Position numbers and translations under genes: made by a program
Shown: piece after piece, positions 16,544-25,658 of the stretch
Layout of the letters: each line of letters opens with the position of its first letter
Position numbering within the stretch: position 1 is the first letter of the stretch
The notes under the pieces: generated by a model
What the model was told of the DNA's origin: nothing
What the model saw: the letters and a program-made list of their open reading frames with translations, nothing else
Databases searched by the model: none
DNA from: Thermococcus sp.
Lineage (GTDB): Archaea > Methanobacteriota_B > Thermococci > Thermococcales > Thermococcaceae
Reading direction: 5' to 3'
NCBI RefSeq assembly: GCF_027023865.1
Contig: NZ_JALVUC010000014.1
Coordinates: 1 to 64,000, forward strand
DNA: 64,000 bases

Positions 16544-18289
16544 TCACACTTCGATGACCCTTTCTAGTATCTCCCTTTTATCCTCCCCTACTATTCTGAA
16601 GAACTCGTCGATGGTTCGTAGGGGCCTGCTGGATATGATCCTCACAGAATTCCTTTTACCAACTCCGGGGAGGTACTGGAGAACCCGGACACTTTCCTGG
16701 TTCACGTTTATGGGGGCTGGTAGCCCGGTTATACTCCTGAATCCGTGCCCCACTATGAGAACGTTGTAGAACCTGTTAAGAGGAACTTGCTTTGGCATGC
16801 CAACGATGAGGGGGTAACTTCCTATCTGCCTTCCGTAGGTGAGACCATCCTCAAAGACCTCGGCACGGACATCCCTCAAAATCGTCCCAACGGGAACAAC
16901 GCGTTTGAGCATCGGCAAATCTATTTCGTGCCGTATTTTATGCTTGTAGTGCTGAACGAGCCTTTTGTGCTTCTCCGTTTTAACTTTATCCCGCATGTTC
17001 CAGAGGGGGGTTCCCGGAAAGACCACCACCTGACGGATGTTTATGCGCCTCACCATCAAGCCGTCGTTGAGGAGCCTCTTTAGGAACTGGAAAGTAAGTT
17101 CATAACTTTTCTTCGTCTCACCTGGAAGGCCGAAGATGATGTTTATACCCGGGAGAAGCCAAGGCATCCCGTTGTGACCCCTTTTACCACCTACATCGTT
17201 CAGTATTCTGGTGGCTTCGTACGCCTCTTCTGCCGTCGCGTTTAGGTTGTTGAGCTTTGCTACCTTTGGGTCCGCGCTTTCAAGACCGAAGGCAACGACG
17301 TTTCCCGGTGTTCCATATTTGATGAGTGCCTTGGCTATCCGGATGCTCTCCTTGGGATAGTTGGCTATTACAGCGGGGTTAGCGTTATCCACATGGAGGG
17401 TTTTAACCTCCGGTGCAACGGAGCGTATCCCAGCGAAGAGCCGCTCTATTGCCTCGGGATTTGGAATTGGGACCCTTCCGTTCGGCGTTGCCATGTAAGA
17501 GAATATGCAACTCTGTCTGCCGACGCGGAAGTTTCTCACACCGAGGTCGTAGAGGGCTTTGACCTCCGCAACGACGTCCTCAATGGGTCTGTCCTCAACA
17601 GTTCTGTAGCGAACGGGTTCGGTGCAGAAGGAGCAGCCGCCTATGCCCATGGCCTTTGGACAGCCGCGCTGGGTTTCTATCTCGACTATGACGAAGTCTG
17701 GAAAGTCGGGGAACTGCCTGACAACATTGGCTCCAATAATTGCATAATCCCTTAGTTCGTTGTAGTCCCTGAATCTAAAGGGATCAGCGTCCTTCGGGTT
17801 GTTCAGATAGTCGAATAGAAACGCTTCGAGGTCGCCGTAAACAATATGATCAAAAACCTCCTGTGCTAGGAAGAGCTCTTGGGAGGTTATCCTGACCCCA
17901 CCCTGATGGGCGGAACCCATGAAAGCCGGTCCCCCGAGGATTTTAACACCCTCAAACGGCTTTAAAAACTTGACAACTTCTACCACCTGGGAGGGAACTG
18001 CCGAGAGGTACTTACCCGGTGTATGGAGGCCGCCTATGTAAACGATAATGTCTGCCGTTTCGAGTACTTTTCTCGTCTTCGGGAAGTTGGGAGTCTTGTT
18101 CTTTGTGGCAACTCCCCTCTCACCTTCAAAAGTTGCCCTGAGGTCATCTATTGTAAGGTAGAAAACCCCCGCATTTTTTACTGCCTTTTTTACCGCACCA
18201 TAGGCGTATCTGGGATATATTCCGAGATAAGGGGGAACCCCAAGTCCCGCTGGTTCGTCGGTGTACCCGTCAACTATCACCACCCGCAT
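16544..18289 (-). CDS. radical SAM protein with C-terminal helix-hairpin-helix (COG1031 type)
   Basis: A 581-residue radical SAM enzyme. A B12-binding-like N-terminal region (IYPRYAYGAVKKA, ILGGPAFMGS) precedes the radical SAM core, where the cluster cysteines read C-x8-C-x2-C (GCPKAMGIGGCSFC) rather than the usual C-x3-C-x2-C. The core continues with VAFGLESADPKVAKLNNLNATAEEA-type motifs and INIIFGLPGET. The C-terminus has a helix-hairpin-helix (VLQYLPGVGKRNSVRI), which may bind nucleic acid. The substrate is unknown; tRNA or DNA modification is plausible. An upstream extension to 18466 overlaps the divergent gene; the ATG at 18289 follows GGAGGGCAC. Confidence 0.8.
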   Translation of the reverse strand: MRVVIVDGYTDEPAGLGVPPYLGIYPRYAYGAVKKAVKNAGVFYLTIDDLRATFEGERGVATKNKTPNFPKTRKVLETADIIVYIGGLHTPGKYLSAVPSQVVEVVKFLKPFEGVKILGGPAFMGSAHQGGVRITSQELFLAQEVFDHIVYGDLEAFLFDYLNNPKDADPFRFRDYNELRDYAIIGANVVRQFPDFPDFVIVEIETQRGCPKAMGIGGCSFCTEPVRYRTVEDRPIEDVVAEVKALYDLGVRNFRVGRQSCIFSYMATPNGRVPIPNPEAIERLFAGIRSVAPEVKTLHVDNANPAVIANYPKESIRIAKALIKYGTPGNVVAFGLESADPKVAKLNNLNATAEEAYEATRILNDVGGKRGHNGMPWLLPGINIIFGLPGETKKSYELTFQFLKRLLNDGLMVRRINIRQVVVFPGTPLWNMRDKVKTEKHKRLVQHYKHKIRHEIDLPMLKRVVPVGTILRDVRAEVFEDGLTYGRQIGSYPLIVGMPKQVPLNRFYNVLIVGHGFRSITGLPAPINVNQESVRVLQYLPGVGKRNSVRIISSRPLRTIDEFFRIVGEDKREILERVIEV

Positions 18290-18347
18290 GTGCCCTCCTC
18301 CGCAGATGGGTTTAAAAACATGCTCCGCAACACCCGTTGGTGGGAGC

Positions 18348-18866
18348 ATGCCTGAGTTCTCAGAGAATGAACGGAGCCGCCTCCAGGAGATGATACTGAG
18401 TTTGAGCAGACTCGACGGGAGGTCACTTCTGTCGTACTGGATAACCTCTGAGATTGAGGTGGCCAAAACCTACAACGATCTTGCAAAGAGGGTTATGGAA
18501 TACGGGTGGGACCCAAGAATTCCCAGGCTCTTCCAGGAGCTGGCCCGAGAGAGCCTGGAGCACGCGGAGATACTCCTCGAGGAGTACAGGCGCACCTATG
18601 ATAACGCTCCTCTCATAAAGCCAGGGATACCGAGCATCAGGATTGAGTTTTCCCTTGAGAAGCTGAAGAACTACCTGCGCAACGGGCGCCTTGTGGACCT
18701 CGTGGCCGTTCTAATGGAAAGCGAAGAGCTGGCTAGTGAAGTTTATAGATATCTAACTGAGAACTCTAATGGAAGTTCAACCGAGATGTTCAGGAGACTC
18801 GCGGATAATGAAAACGATCGCTACCTGAGGCTCAAGACCCTCATGGACTACCTCCAGGGGGGATAA
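18348..18866 (+). CDS. ferritin-like/rubrerythrin-domain protein
   Basis: A 172-residue all-helical protein resembling archaeal ferritin-like four-helix proteins. Paired E-x2-x2-H-like motifs are visible: ITSEIEVAKTYNDLA, ARESLEHAEILLEEY and LMESEELASEVYRYL. These could carry a di-iron site, so a role in iron or peroxide handling is likely, though the second half has fewer clear ligands (no late ExxH). The start ATG follows GGTGGGAGC and lies 58 bases from the divergent radical SAM gene; an earlier in-frame ATG at 18261 would overlap that gene. Its last 26 bases overlap the 3' end of rsmA on the other strand. Confidence 0.6.
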   Translation: MPEFSENERSRLQEMILSLSRLDGRSLLSYWITSEIEVAKTYNDLAKRVMEYGWDPRIPRLFQELARESLEHAEILLEEYRRTYDNAPLIKPGIPSIRIEFSLEKLKNYLRNGRLVDLVAVLMESEELASEVYRYLTENSNGSSTEMFRRLADNENDRYLRLKTLMDYLQGG

Positions 18867-19677
18867 TGCTCATACCGGAGAGAACTCCCTCTATCTCCTT
18901 TACCTCCTCCGGGCTGAGCTGAAAAACCCTCTTTTCTCCATGTGGCAGGGACCCCAGTTCTTTCCTCATCCGTTTGAATTCCTCTCGGTTAAGCCCGAGC
19001 ATGTGGTGGGATTTCTTTAAAGCTGAAAGTACTGTGCTCCCCCTGTGCTGGAAGAGCGCTCTCACAAGGTTCTTGTTCAACTCTATCCGCTCTCCCCTCG
19101 GCTTTGGTGTCAAGACGACCACCGCAGAGTCAACCTCCGGCTTCGGCCAGAATGCTCCCCTCCCGATGCGCTCCGCGATTTCAGCGTGGGCCCTCGCTTG
19201 AATCATTAGGGAAAGGCGTGAGTAGTTCTTATCACCTGGCTCTGCCACCATCCTCTTGGCGAACTCGAGCTGATAAACGAGGACGGCCCGTTCGAAATCG
19301 TGCTCCAAAAGGCGAAACGTTATCGGTGAGGATATCTGGTAGGGTAGGTTCGACACAACCTTGTTGAACTCAGGGAGTGGAACCCTGAGCACGTCACCCT
19401 CGATTATCTCAACGTTTGACCAGTTGTATTCGTTTCTCAAAATTTGAACAAGCCTTAAATCTCTCTCAATGGCATAAACCTTTCCGGCCCTTTTAGCTAA
19501 GACCTCTGTAAGAACACCCAGACCCGGACCGATTTCGAGGACGGTGTCTTTTTCACTCAGCTCTGCTCTCTCAATGTTCCTCTCGATTATGTCGGGCACC
19601 ATCAAAAAGTTCTGGCTGAGGTTGCGGTTGGGCTTGAAATTGTATTTGGAGATTAAATAGAAAAGGCGCTCCCTCAT
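18841..19677 (-). CDS. rsmA: 16S rRNA dimethyladenosine transferase
   Basis: A 278-residue KsgA/Dim1-family methyltransferase that dimethylates two adjacent adenines near the 3' end of 16S rRNA during small-subunit assembly. The SAM loop VLEIGPGLGVLTEVLA (about 46-61) and the catalytic NLPYQISSP (about 113-121) are intact, and the N-terminal SQNFL is typical. It starts four bases inside the end of the DUF655 gene (ATG/TGA overlap), so it is translated from the same operon as DUF655, Rpo4 and L21e, a usual archaeal grouping. Confidence 0.93.
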   Translation of the reverse strand: MRERLFYLISKYNFKPNRNLSQNFLMVPDIIERNIERAELSEKDTVLEIGPGLGVLTEVLAKRAGKVYAIERDLRLVQILRNEYNWSNVEIIEGDVLRVPLPEFNKVVSNLPYQISSPITFRLLEHDFERAVLVYQLEFAKRMVAEPGDKNYSRLSLMIQARAHAEIAERIGRGAFWPKPEVDSAVVVLTPKPRGERIELNKNLVRALFQHRGSTVLSALKKSHHMLGLNREEFKRMRKELGSLPHGEKRVFQLSPEEVKEIEGVLSGMSIIPPGGSP

Positions 19678-20294
19678 ACGCGGAATAACCTCCTTGAACC
19701 AACGAAGAGGCGGTAGCGGTCCTTACCAATTATCTCATCAACGATGCGCTTGGCTATCATCTTCACAGGATCTGGAAGTCCCTTTACCCTCTCACGAAGG
19801 TCATCGAAGCTCCTAAAAGGTTCCCTCTTGCGCTCGTCTATTATCTCCCACATGTGCTTCTTCCCTATCCCCGGAAGCAACTCGAGGCTGTGGAGCCGGT
19901 TGGTTATCGGTGGGGCCATGTTGAAGAACTGGACGAAGCGCTCCTCGTTGTTCTGGATTATTTCCTCGACGACATAAGGAAGCTCAGCTTTGGCCGTGGC
20001 TGTCAGGTCGTCGTATCCTATTTTCTTGTTTATCATCAGGATTTTATCCCTCTGCCCCTTACCAATGAAAATTCGCTCGTATAACATGAGGTCTTCTTTC
20101 GGAGCGACCTCAAGGAGGGTAAACGCTTTCTCACCGAGAACCTGTGCAACCGACTTTCCGGTTCGTCTCCCAGTTGGGATATCAGTGTAACCCTCAGGTA
20201 GGTAGTCAAGCACGTAAGCGTACTCCTCATACTCAACGTTCCGCCTCTTCTTGTCGAGGCTCTCCCTGTAAGAGTGTCTCCGGTACCTATCCAT
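19674..20294 (-). CDS. DUF655-family RNA-associated protein
   Basis: A 206-residue protein of the archaeal DUF655 (COG1491) family. An N-terminal basic segment (YRRHSYRESLDKKRRN) precedes an OB-like region (YEEYAYVLDYLPEG) and a C-terminal helix-hairpin-helix (LELLPGIGKKHMWEIID), pointing to RNA or DNA binding. Its place between L21e-Rpo4 and RsmA suggests a part in ribosome assembly or translation. The frame extends nine codons upstream, but the ATG at 20294 follows GGGGGAGAGACG. Confidence 0.82.
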   Translation of the reverse strand: MDRYRRHSYRESLDKKRRNVEYEEYAYVLDYLPEGYTDIPTGRRTGKSVAQVLGEKAFTLLEVAPKEDLMLYERIFIGKGQRDKILMINKKIGYDDLTATAKAELPYVVEEIIQNNEERFVQFFNMAPPITNRLHSLELLPGIGKKHMWEIIDERKREPFRSFDDLRERVKGLPDPVKMIAKRIVDEIIGKDRYRLFVGSRRLFRV

Positions 20295-20359
20295 CGTCTC
20301 TCCCCCAAAACCTATACCCACCCGGAGTTTTTATACTTTGTCTAAAGGAAAAGAAGAGG

Positions 20360-20734
20360 TCACTCCTCAGGACGGTATTCGTCGAGGAGCTTCAATATCT
20401 CTTCCGCCTCCTCCCTGCTGGGCTGGTGAGCCTCCTTGGCGAAGATGACGTGGACGTCAAAGTAGTCCTCAGGGAGAAGGTCAATGAGTTTGGTTGCCAT
20501 CTTCTCGTCGAGCCAGTCAAATAAGCCGACCAGCTTCTCCTTCAGTTCCACAGCCTGCTCAGGCTTGAGCTTTGCAAAGCGCTCGGCATGCTCGAGGCTA
20601 ACCCTTGCCTCGTAGAACATCGGCTCCTCCGGGTTCTCCTCCATTCCCTCCGCCTTGCGCTTTTCGAGGAGCACCTTTACCTCCGCTGTCGTTACGTAGT
20701 GCTCCTCGACCTTCTTCCTGCCTATCATGCTCAT
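20360..20734 (-). CDS. rpoF: DNA-directed RNA polymerase subunit Rpo4 (F)
   Basis: A 124-residue protein homologous to eukaryotic Rpb4. It forms the stalk of archaeal RNA polymerase with Rpo7, which is not in this window. The N-terminal strand ([18 protein letters not shown]) docks on Rpo7 and the C-terminal half is the HRDC-like helical domain ([15 protein letters not shown]). It starts with a four-base ATGA overlap with the L21e stop, so the two are translationally coupled, an arrangement common in Euryarchaeota. Confidence 0.9.
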   Translation of the reverse strand: MSMIGRKKVEEHYVTTAEVKVLLEKRKAEGMEENPEEPMFYEARVSLEHAERFAKLKPEQAVELKEKLVGLFDWLDEKMATKLIDLLPEDYFDVHVIFAKEAHQPSREEAEEILKLLDEYRPEE

Positions 20735-21027
20735 CCCTTCTGCGCCCTGAGGTGGACCGGGTGTATGAAGAAGGTCTTGACCTTGCCGCCGTCCTTTATC
20801 TGAACGACATAGGCGTCGCCGCGCTTGCCAACGACTGTTCCTGTCCTTCCGTGGAACCTCGGGTCTGGCATTCCCCTGTGGTAGCTCGGCTCTATGACGA
20901 TGTGAACCCTCTGCCCTGCTTCAAACTCCTGGAGGAACCTTGTGAGCGGGGGCATACCTCTCCTCCTCGGACTCTTGCCCAGCTTGCCGCGTGTCTTTCT
21001 CCTGAAGCTGTGTGCCTTCTTAACCAT
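20731..21027 (-). CDS. rpl21e: 50S ribosomal protein L21e
   Basis: A 98-residue basic ribosomal protein, the normal length for the family. It shows the SH3-like core ([21 protein letters not shown] and [15 protein letters not shown]) and a basic N-terminus ([15 protein letters not shown]). The ATG at 21027 follows GGGGTGAT; the reading frame starts three codons earlier without support. First gene of the operon L21e-Rpo4-DUF655-RsmA. Confidence 0.93.
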   Translation of the reverse strand: MVKKAHSFRRKTRGKLGKSPRRRGMPPLTRFLQEFEAGQRVHIVIEPSYHRGMPDPRFHGRTGTVVGKRGDAYVVQIKDGGKVKTFFIHPVHLRAQKG

Positions 21028-21159
21028 TCCAATCACCCCTTAAACCTTTACGGCCTCTAGGCCAGCTCACGTTTACAACATGATACCCACTGTGGGGGCG
21101 CTTTTCGCACCTTTAGATTCAGGACTAACCCCCAGGGAATCACTAAATCCTCCTGGAGA

Positions 21160-21172
21160 GTGTTTATAAATC
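21160..21172 (-). promoter_or_regulatory. promoter of the L21e-Rpo4-DUF655-RsmA operon
   Basis: On the minus strand GAAAGATTTATAAAC is a good BRE/TATA. The predicted start near 21140 leaves a long leader of about 110 bases before L21e. No C/D-box motif or clear fold was found in that leader, but its length is unusual in this genome. Confidence 0.55.
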
Positions 21173-21178
21173 TTTCAC

Positions 21179-22702
21179 TTACCCATTTCTCCAGCGTAGG
21201 AGCAGTGGTAAGAACGCGATGGGGATTACCACCGCTGGACCGCAGATCGAACCTTCTGGTTTCTCTTTCAACGACTTTAACGGCTTGATCACTATAGGAA
21301 TGTCCCCTTTGGTGGCTTTAACCCCAACCCGCCCTTTGAAAGTCTTTACAGCAACTTTACTAGACTTCACGATGACCATGGGGGCCAAGTGAATATGAGC
21401 GGGTTCAACGGTTACCTTAAAGGGATACACCTTAAATGCTTTACCATTGATTACATCTCCAAAGCTCGAAACGATGGCCAAATCCCTGAACGTTCCAATG
21501 CTTCCGTTTAACGCAACGAGACGCCATACTGAGATGAAAGAATTCCCCATAACAGCCATTCCAGAGGGTGCTACAAACGCTTCGGACTCCATTCCTGTGC
21601 CGTTCCCAACGAGAACAAAGCTGCTCTTAACGTTTCCATGTGTGTCCGTTTTCACGACTTCGTAGGTTGTGTCGATCCCAACACAATCAAGGCGGAACGC
21701 TTCAATAATAGCTGGCTGAAAGAAGAGGTTGCCGTTCGATAGGATCAGAGACCGTGTAGGCTCAGTAGACGAGGTACTGACGCTCCTCAGGCTAATGTTT
21801 TGCCCCGTTTCGGTACACTCCTTTATGGGGATGAGACGATAGAGTTTTGACCAGAGGACTGCGTTGTTCTCTATTTCCCCAAGAACGGTTCCGTTTGATG
21901 AACCACCAAGGAAGTAGATGGCTTCCCCGGTACTTGCGGTTGATTTAACGAAGAAGCCCCTTAGGTTGGTTTTGAATTCCTTTACACTTATCACTTCTCC
22001 GTTGGAGCCGAGCCTGGCGTAGTAGTATCTTTTCCCTGAGTCGTGGAGTATCAGATAATAACCCTTTGCAAGTTCTCCAGCCCCCACACTGTAAAGCTCC
22101 CTTGGGCCATGAACGATCCAGTAATCCCTCGCCCACAGAACTTCCCCGCTTCGTCGGTCGAGGGCCAGAACGAGCGGTTTGGAAACGTCTATTCAGTTTA
22201 TGTCGTATTCAACGTGGGTTGTGATTAGGATCCTGTCCCCAGTCTGAACTGCATCGTCAACGAAAGGTATCCATCCTGGACTCACGTTGAGGAGATAATC
22301 TTTCGACCACACGAGCGTTCCATTTTCACTAAGCTCAACGACCCACAGGTCGGTGTGGTTCCCATTCCAGTCACGCCCGATGAGCAGTGTTGAACCGTTG
22401 GCGGTTGCATAGAGGATCCTTGGTGAGTGGAGAAAGTCCCCTTTAACAGCTTCAACCCAGTTAACGGAGCCGTTGCTCTTCAGGTACACAACCCAGGCTC
22501 CCGGAACCACAGGTTTCCCAGTGGAGGTCATGTTGAACGGAACTACGATTACGAATCCATTCTTTCCATCCGCTCCAACGCCGGCTATGGGGTTGGGATA
22601 AGTGATCGTTCCGTTACCCGGTGCCCATATAATGACAGAGCCTTTAACCAATCCTGCCACGAATAGTAACAGCAAGACAAGAAGAGTAACCCTCTTCAGC
22701 AT
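21179..22702 (-). pseudogene. CGP-CTERM surface protein gene split by one in-frame TGA
   Basis: Two open stretches in the same frame (22702-22196 and 22192-21179) are separated only by a TGA at 22193-22195; joined they encode about 507 residues. The first part has a signal peptide (MLKRVTLLVLLLLFVAGLVKG) and beta-propeller-like repeats (SNGSVNWVEAVKGDF, ENGTLVWSKDYLL). The second continues them (SGEVLWARDYWIV, NAVLWSKLYRL) and ends with ICGPAVVIPIAFLPLLLRWRNG, a CGP-CTERM sorting tail seen in Thermococcales surface proteins. The ATG follows GGGGAT. The gene looks otherwise intact, so the mutation is recent, a sequencing error, or read through. The truncated 169-residue product would be secreted but unanchored. 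Confidence 0.8.
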
Positions 22703-22759
22703 GGTATATCCCCAAATACGAATCAGCAGGAAAAATAAAAAGTTTTTCATGAAGGAATA

Positions 22760-23920
22760 CTAATGGTCAAGAATGTTCAGAACGTCGAGCCTCTCGCACC
22801 ACGCCGGTTTCCCAAGCAAGTCGCTCACGCTCGGTCTCGTCCTACCTTTGTCACCTGAAATCAGCTCCTTGATGTAGAGGCCGCCGTCGGTGACAAGGCG
22901 CAACTCAAAGTGCTTTTCGTCAATCCATTTCGCCTCCACCTTGTGAACCCTTTTGATCCTCACCTTATCTGCCCTCACCGTCCTCACGCGCCACGGCGTC
23001 CTCTGGTGGATTTCAATACCTTTCAACTTCCTCGCTACTTCCCCCGCTTCCTCCGGTGTTACACCGTCCTCGACGAGAACTAAAGCGAGATATTCTTTAC
23101 GGTGGTTCTTCGTTAGAACATTCTCGACCTCCTTCGGCGAGACGAAGCGAGGGTTGAGAGCACTGACCTTGCCGCTCGCGTTTATCTCCTCCACTATTGC
23201 GTTTAGATTGAGCTTTCTCTTCTTGGGCCTCTTGATCTCGACGATGAAGGGCCTGCCGTTGCCGAGCATGCGAACGTCAACGTCCTCCCTTCCGGAGCCT
23301 TTGAAGACGCACTTCCCGCCGCTCGCCTTTGAAAAAGCCCGACAGATTATGGAAGCAACACTGTCCTTAAAGCCAGGCATAGGAGTTTGGGGGATACCTC
23401 TGACGAGCTTCCTATAGCGGCCATAAATGTAAATCGGATTGATTTGAAGCTCAATTTCACCGGAATAAGGTTCCATGATAAAGACAACATCAGGCTTCTT
23501 GGAGGTGTCCTTTCCAGTGGCTAAACCGAATGCCTTCCCGAGCTCGCGGTTGAACTCGCGGTTAATCGGCTCTCCAGTATCGATTCCAAACTCCCTCCAG
23601 ATTGCCTCTTCTCTCTCGCAGACCTCTTCCAAAAAACGCGAACCGACGAGAAACGTCTCGAAATCTACTCCCTCGGAAACTTCTTTCATCATCTCAACTA
23701 GTTCGGGAATCCCCTCAAAGACGTTTTCGCAAATCTCACACTTCTCCGGCTCGTTAATGGGGGGTAACCCCTCCGCAGAGCGCTCCATGTTGAGGACGAA
23801 CCTTATTGCCTTTCCCCTCTCCTCGTTGGTGCCCTTTCCGAGCCTCGCGAAGAGTCTGCCGAGGCAGTGATTGCAGAGTTCGTGTCTTTCAAGAACCTCT
23901 CCAGCCTTCTCGACTATCAT
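22760..23920 (-). CDS. pus10: tRNA pseudouridine synthase Pus10
   Basis: A 386-residue archaeal Pus10, which makes pseudouridine 54 and 55 in the T-loop of tRNA. The N-terminal accessory domain carries a four-cysteine zinc site (CNHC and CEIC) and a THUMP-like fold. The catalytic domain has the aspartate in GREDVDVRMLGNGRPF (about 213-228) and the later KELISGDKGRTRPSVSDLLG. It starts 45 bases from the divergent HTH gene. The ATG follows AGGGTGGGAAC. Confidence 0.92.
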   Translation of the reverse strand: MIVEKAGEVLERHELCNHCLGRLFARLGKGTNEERGKAIRFVLNMERSAEGLPPINEPEKCEICENVFEGIPELVEMMKEVSEGVDFETFLVGSRFLEEVCEREEAIWREFGIDTGEPINREFNRELGKAFGLATGKDTSKKPDVVFIMEPYSGEIELQINPIYIYGRYRKLVRGIPQTPMPGFKDSVASIICRAFSKASGGKCVFKGSGREDVDVRMLGNGRPFIVEIKRPKKRKLNLNAIVEEINASGKVSALNPRFVSPKEVENVLTKNHRKEYLALVLVEDGVTPEEAGEVARKLKGIEIHQRTPWRVRTVRADKVRIKRVHKVEAKWIDEKHFELRLVTDGGLYIKELISGDKGRTRPSVSDLLGKPAWCERLDVLNILDH

Positions 23921-23931
23921 GTTCCCACCCT

Positions 23932-23943
23932 AATGTTTATATC
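23932..23943 (+). promoter_or_regulatory. TATA element of an apparently leaderless gene
   Basis: AATGTTTATATC is centred about 27 bases before the ATG at 23966, so the transcript should begin at or within a few bases of the start codon. No ribosome site precedes that ATG, in keeping with leaderless translation. Confidence 0.55.
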
Positions 23944-23965
23944 CGTCCCGTCCAACCGCCTCGCG

Positions 23966-24259
23966 ATGATGACTCGAAGACAGCGCATAATAAAGCTTTT
24001 GGAGGAGCGAGACTACTCGCCGAGCGAGCTTGCACTGGCTCTCGGTATACGGGGCAGGGACACCAAGAGGACCATACTAGAGGACTTAAAAGCGATTCAG
24101 AAAACCCTCAAACGAGAGGGTAAGATTCTCCTAATAAAGCCCGCCGAGTGTAGGAAGTGCGGCTTCGTTTTCCAGCCCGAGATAAAGATCCCCTCCAGGT
24201 GCCCGCATTGCAAGTCAGAGTGGATAGAGGAGCCGAGGTTCAAGATAGAGCCTAAGTGA
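23966..24259 (+). CDS. HTH plus zinc-ribbon DNA-binding protein
   Basis: A 97-residue predicted transcriptional regulator (COG3357 type). Residues 3-60 form a helix-turn-helix (RRQRIIKLLEERDYSPSELALALGI) and the C-terminus is a four-cysteine zinc ribbon (CRKCGF and CPHCKS). A second ATG follows directly, so the start may be one codon later. It may regulate the flanking tRNA genes pus10 or gatDE, though no operator can be named. Confidence 0.78.
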   Translation: MMTRRQRIIKLLEERDYSPSELALALGIRGRDTKRTILEDLKAIQKTLKREGKILLIKPAECRKCGFVFQPEIKIPSRCPHCKSEWIEEPRFKIEPK

Positions 24260-24287
24260 TGCTCTGATTTTGAAGCCTTCAAGGCCC

Positions 24288-24300
24288 GAAGGTTTATATT
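24288..24300 (+). promoter_or_regulatory. promoter of gatD-gatE
   Basis: GAAGGTTTATATT is a BRE/TATA element 34-46 bases before the gatD ATG; the leader then carries GGAGGGAGGCC. Confidence 0.65.
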
Positions 24301-24333
24301 ACGCGTCTTCCACTTTAGAACGGAGGGAGGCCA

Positions 24334-25653
24334 ATGCGAAAGGTTGAGCGGTTTATGAAGGAGAAGAGCCTTGAGGTGGGCGATTACGTCAGAGTTATCA
24401 GGAAAGAGGACGGACGTGAGAGCGTCTACGAGGGAATAATCATGAGCCCCTACGAGCTTTCCAGCGGTGAAACCCTCACGATAAAGCTGGACAACGGATA
24501 CAACATCGGGATACTCGTTGATGCAATTTCCAAAGTTGAGATAATCGAAAAGGCTCGGCCAAGGGGGGAGGTAAGCTTCGCCGAGATTTTTCCGAAGAAG
24601 CCCGAACTCCCGAACGTGGCGATACTGGGAACCGGTGGAACCATCGCGAGCAGGATAGACTACAAAACGGGAGCGGTTCACGCGGCCTTCACCGCGGAGG
24701 AGCTTGCAACGGCCGTTCCTGAGATATTCGAGATAGCAAACATAACACCCAAGCTTCTCTTTAACATAATGAGTGAGGATATGAAGCCCGAATACTGGAG
24801 GGAGATAGCCCACGAGGTTGCCAAGCTTCTCAACGACGGCGAGGATGGTGTTGTGGTAACCCACGGAACGGATACGCTTGCCTACACCGCATCGGCCCTC
24901 AGCTTCATGCTCCGCGACCTTGGAAAGCCCGTCATCCTCGTCGGCTCGCAGAGAAGCTCCGACAGGCCCAGCAGCGACGCGGCCATGAATCTAATCTGCT
25001 CAGTCAGGATGGCCACCTCCGACTTCGGTGAGGTGGCGGTAGTGATGCACGGCGAGACGGGCGACACTTACTGTTTGGCTCACCGCGGGACCAAGGTAAG
25101 GAAGATGCACACTTCAAGGAGAGATGCCTTCAGAAGTATAAACGATATCCCAATAGCTAAGATATGGCCTAGGGGCAAGATAGAGTTCCTGCGCAGTGAT
25201 TACAAGAAGAGGACTGATTCCGAGGTTCACGTCGACGACAGAATGGAGGAGAGGGTTGCCCTCGTTAAAGTATTCCCCGGAATCCAGCCGGAGGTTATTG
25301 ACTTCTTCGTTGACAGAGGCTACAGGGGGCTGGTCCTCGAGGGAACCGGCCTCGGTCACACCCCCAACGAGCTGATTCCTGTCATTGAGCGCGCTAGGGA
25401 GGAAGGAGTAACCATCTGCATGACAAGCCAGTGCCTTTACGGCAGGGTGAACCTCAACGTCTACTCCACTGGGAGGAGGCTCCTCAAGGCGGGCGTTATT
25501 CCGTGCGAGGACATGCTTCCGGAGACGGCCTACGTAAAACTCATGTGGGTCCTTGGCCATACCAACGACCCGGAGGAAGTCCGCGGAATGATGCTCACGA
25601 GCTATGCCGGTGAGATAACGCCCTACACGAGGTTTGACACATACCTGAGGTGA
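24334..25653 (+). CDS. gatD: Glu-tRNA(Gln) amidotransferase subunit D
   Basis: A 439-residue subunit of the archaeal GatDE complex that turns Glu-tRNA(Gln) into Gln-tRNA(Gln). GatD is the asparaginase-like part that frees ammonia from glutamine or asparagine. An N-terminal SH3-like domain (~1-80) precedes the amidase domain, which has [17 protein letters not shown] (about 90-106), [13 protein letters not shown] (about 176-188) and [15 protein letters not shown]. These threonines, aspartate and lysine form the active site. The gene overlaps gatE at the stop codon. Confidence 0.95.
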   Translation: MRKVERFMKEKSLEVGDYVRVIRKEDGRESVYEGIIMSPYELSSGETLTIKLDNGYNIGILVDAISKVEIIEKARPRGEVSFAEIFPKKPELPNVAILGTGGTIASRIDYKTGAVHAAFTAEELATAVPEIFEIANITPKLLFNIMSEDMKPEYWREIAHEVAKLLNDGEDGVVVTHGTDTLAYTASALSFMLRDLGKPVILVGSQRSSDRPSSDAAMNLICSVRMATSDFGEVAVVMHGETGDTYCLAHRGTKVRKMHTSRRDAFRSINDIPIAKIWPRGKIEFLRSDYKKRTDSEVHVDDRMEERVALVKVFPGIQPEVIDFFVDRGYRGLVLEGTGLGHTPNELIPVIERAREEGVTICMTSQCLYGRVNLNVYSTGRRLLKAGVIPCEDMLPETAYVKLMWVLGHTNDPEEVRGMMLTSYAGEITPYTRFDTYLR

Positions 25654-25658
25654 TGACG

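Noticed and set aside
22193-22195. The in-frame TGA as a selenocysteine codon
   Set aside because: Selenocysteine use in archaea is known from a few methanogens and Asgard lineages, not from Thermococcales. The flanking sequence is that of a beta-propeller without redox motifs, and no stem-loop of the SECIS type was apparent.
24097-24864. 255-codon minus-strand frame opposite gatD
   Set aside because: It covers the start of gatD and the end of the HTH gene, both with strong family motifs, and has no start signals of its own.
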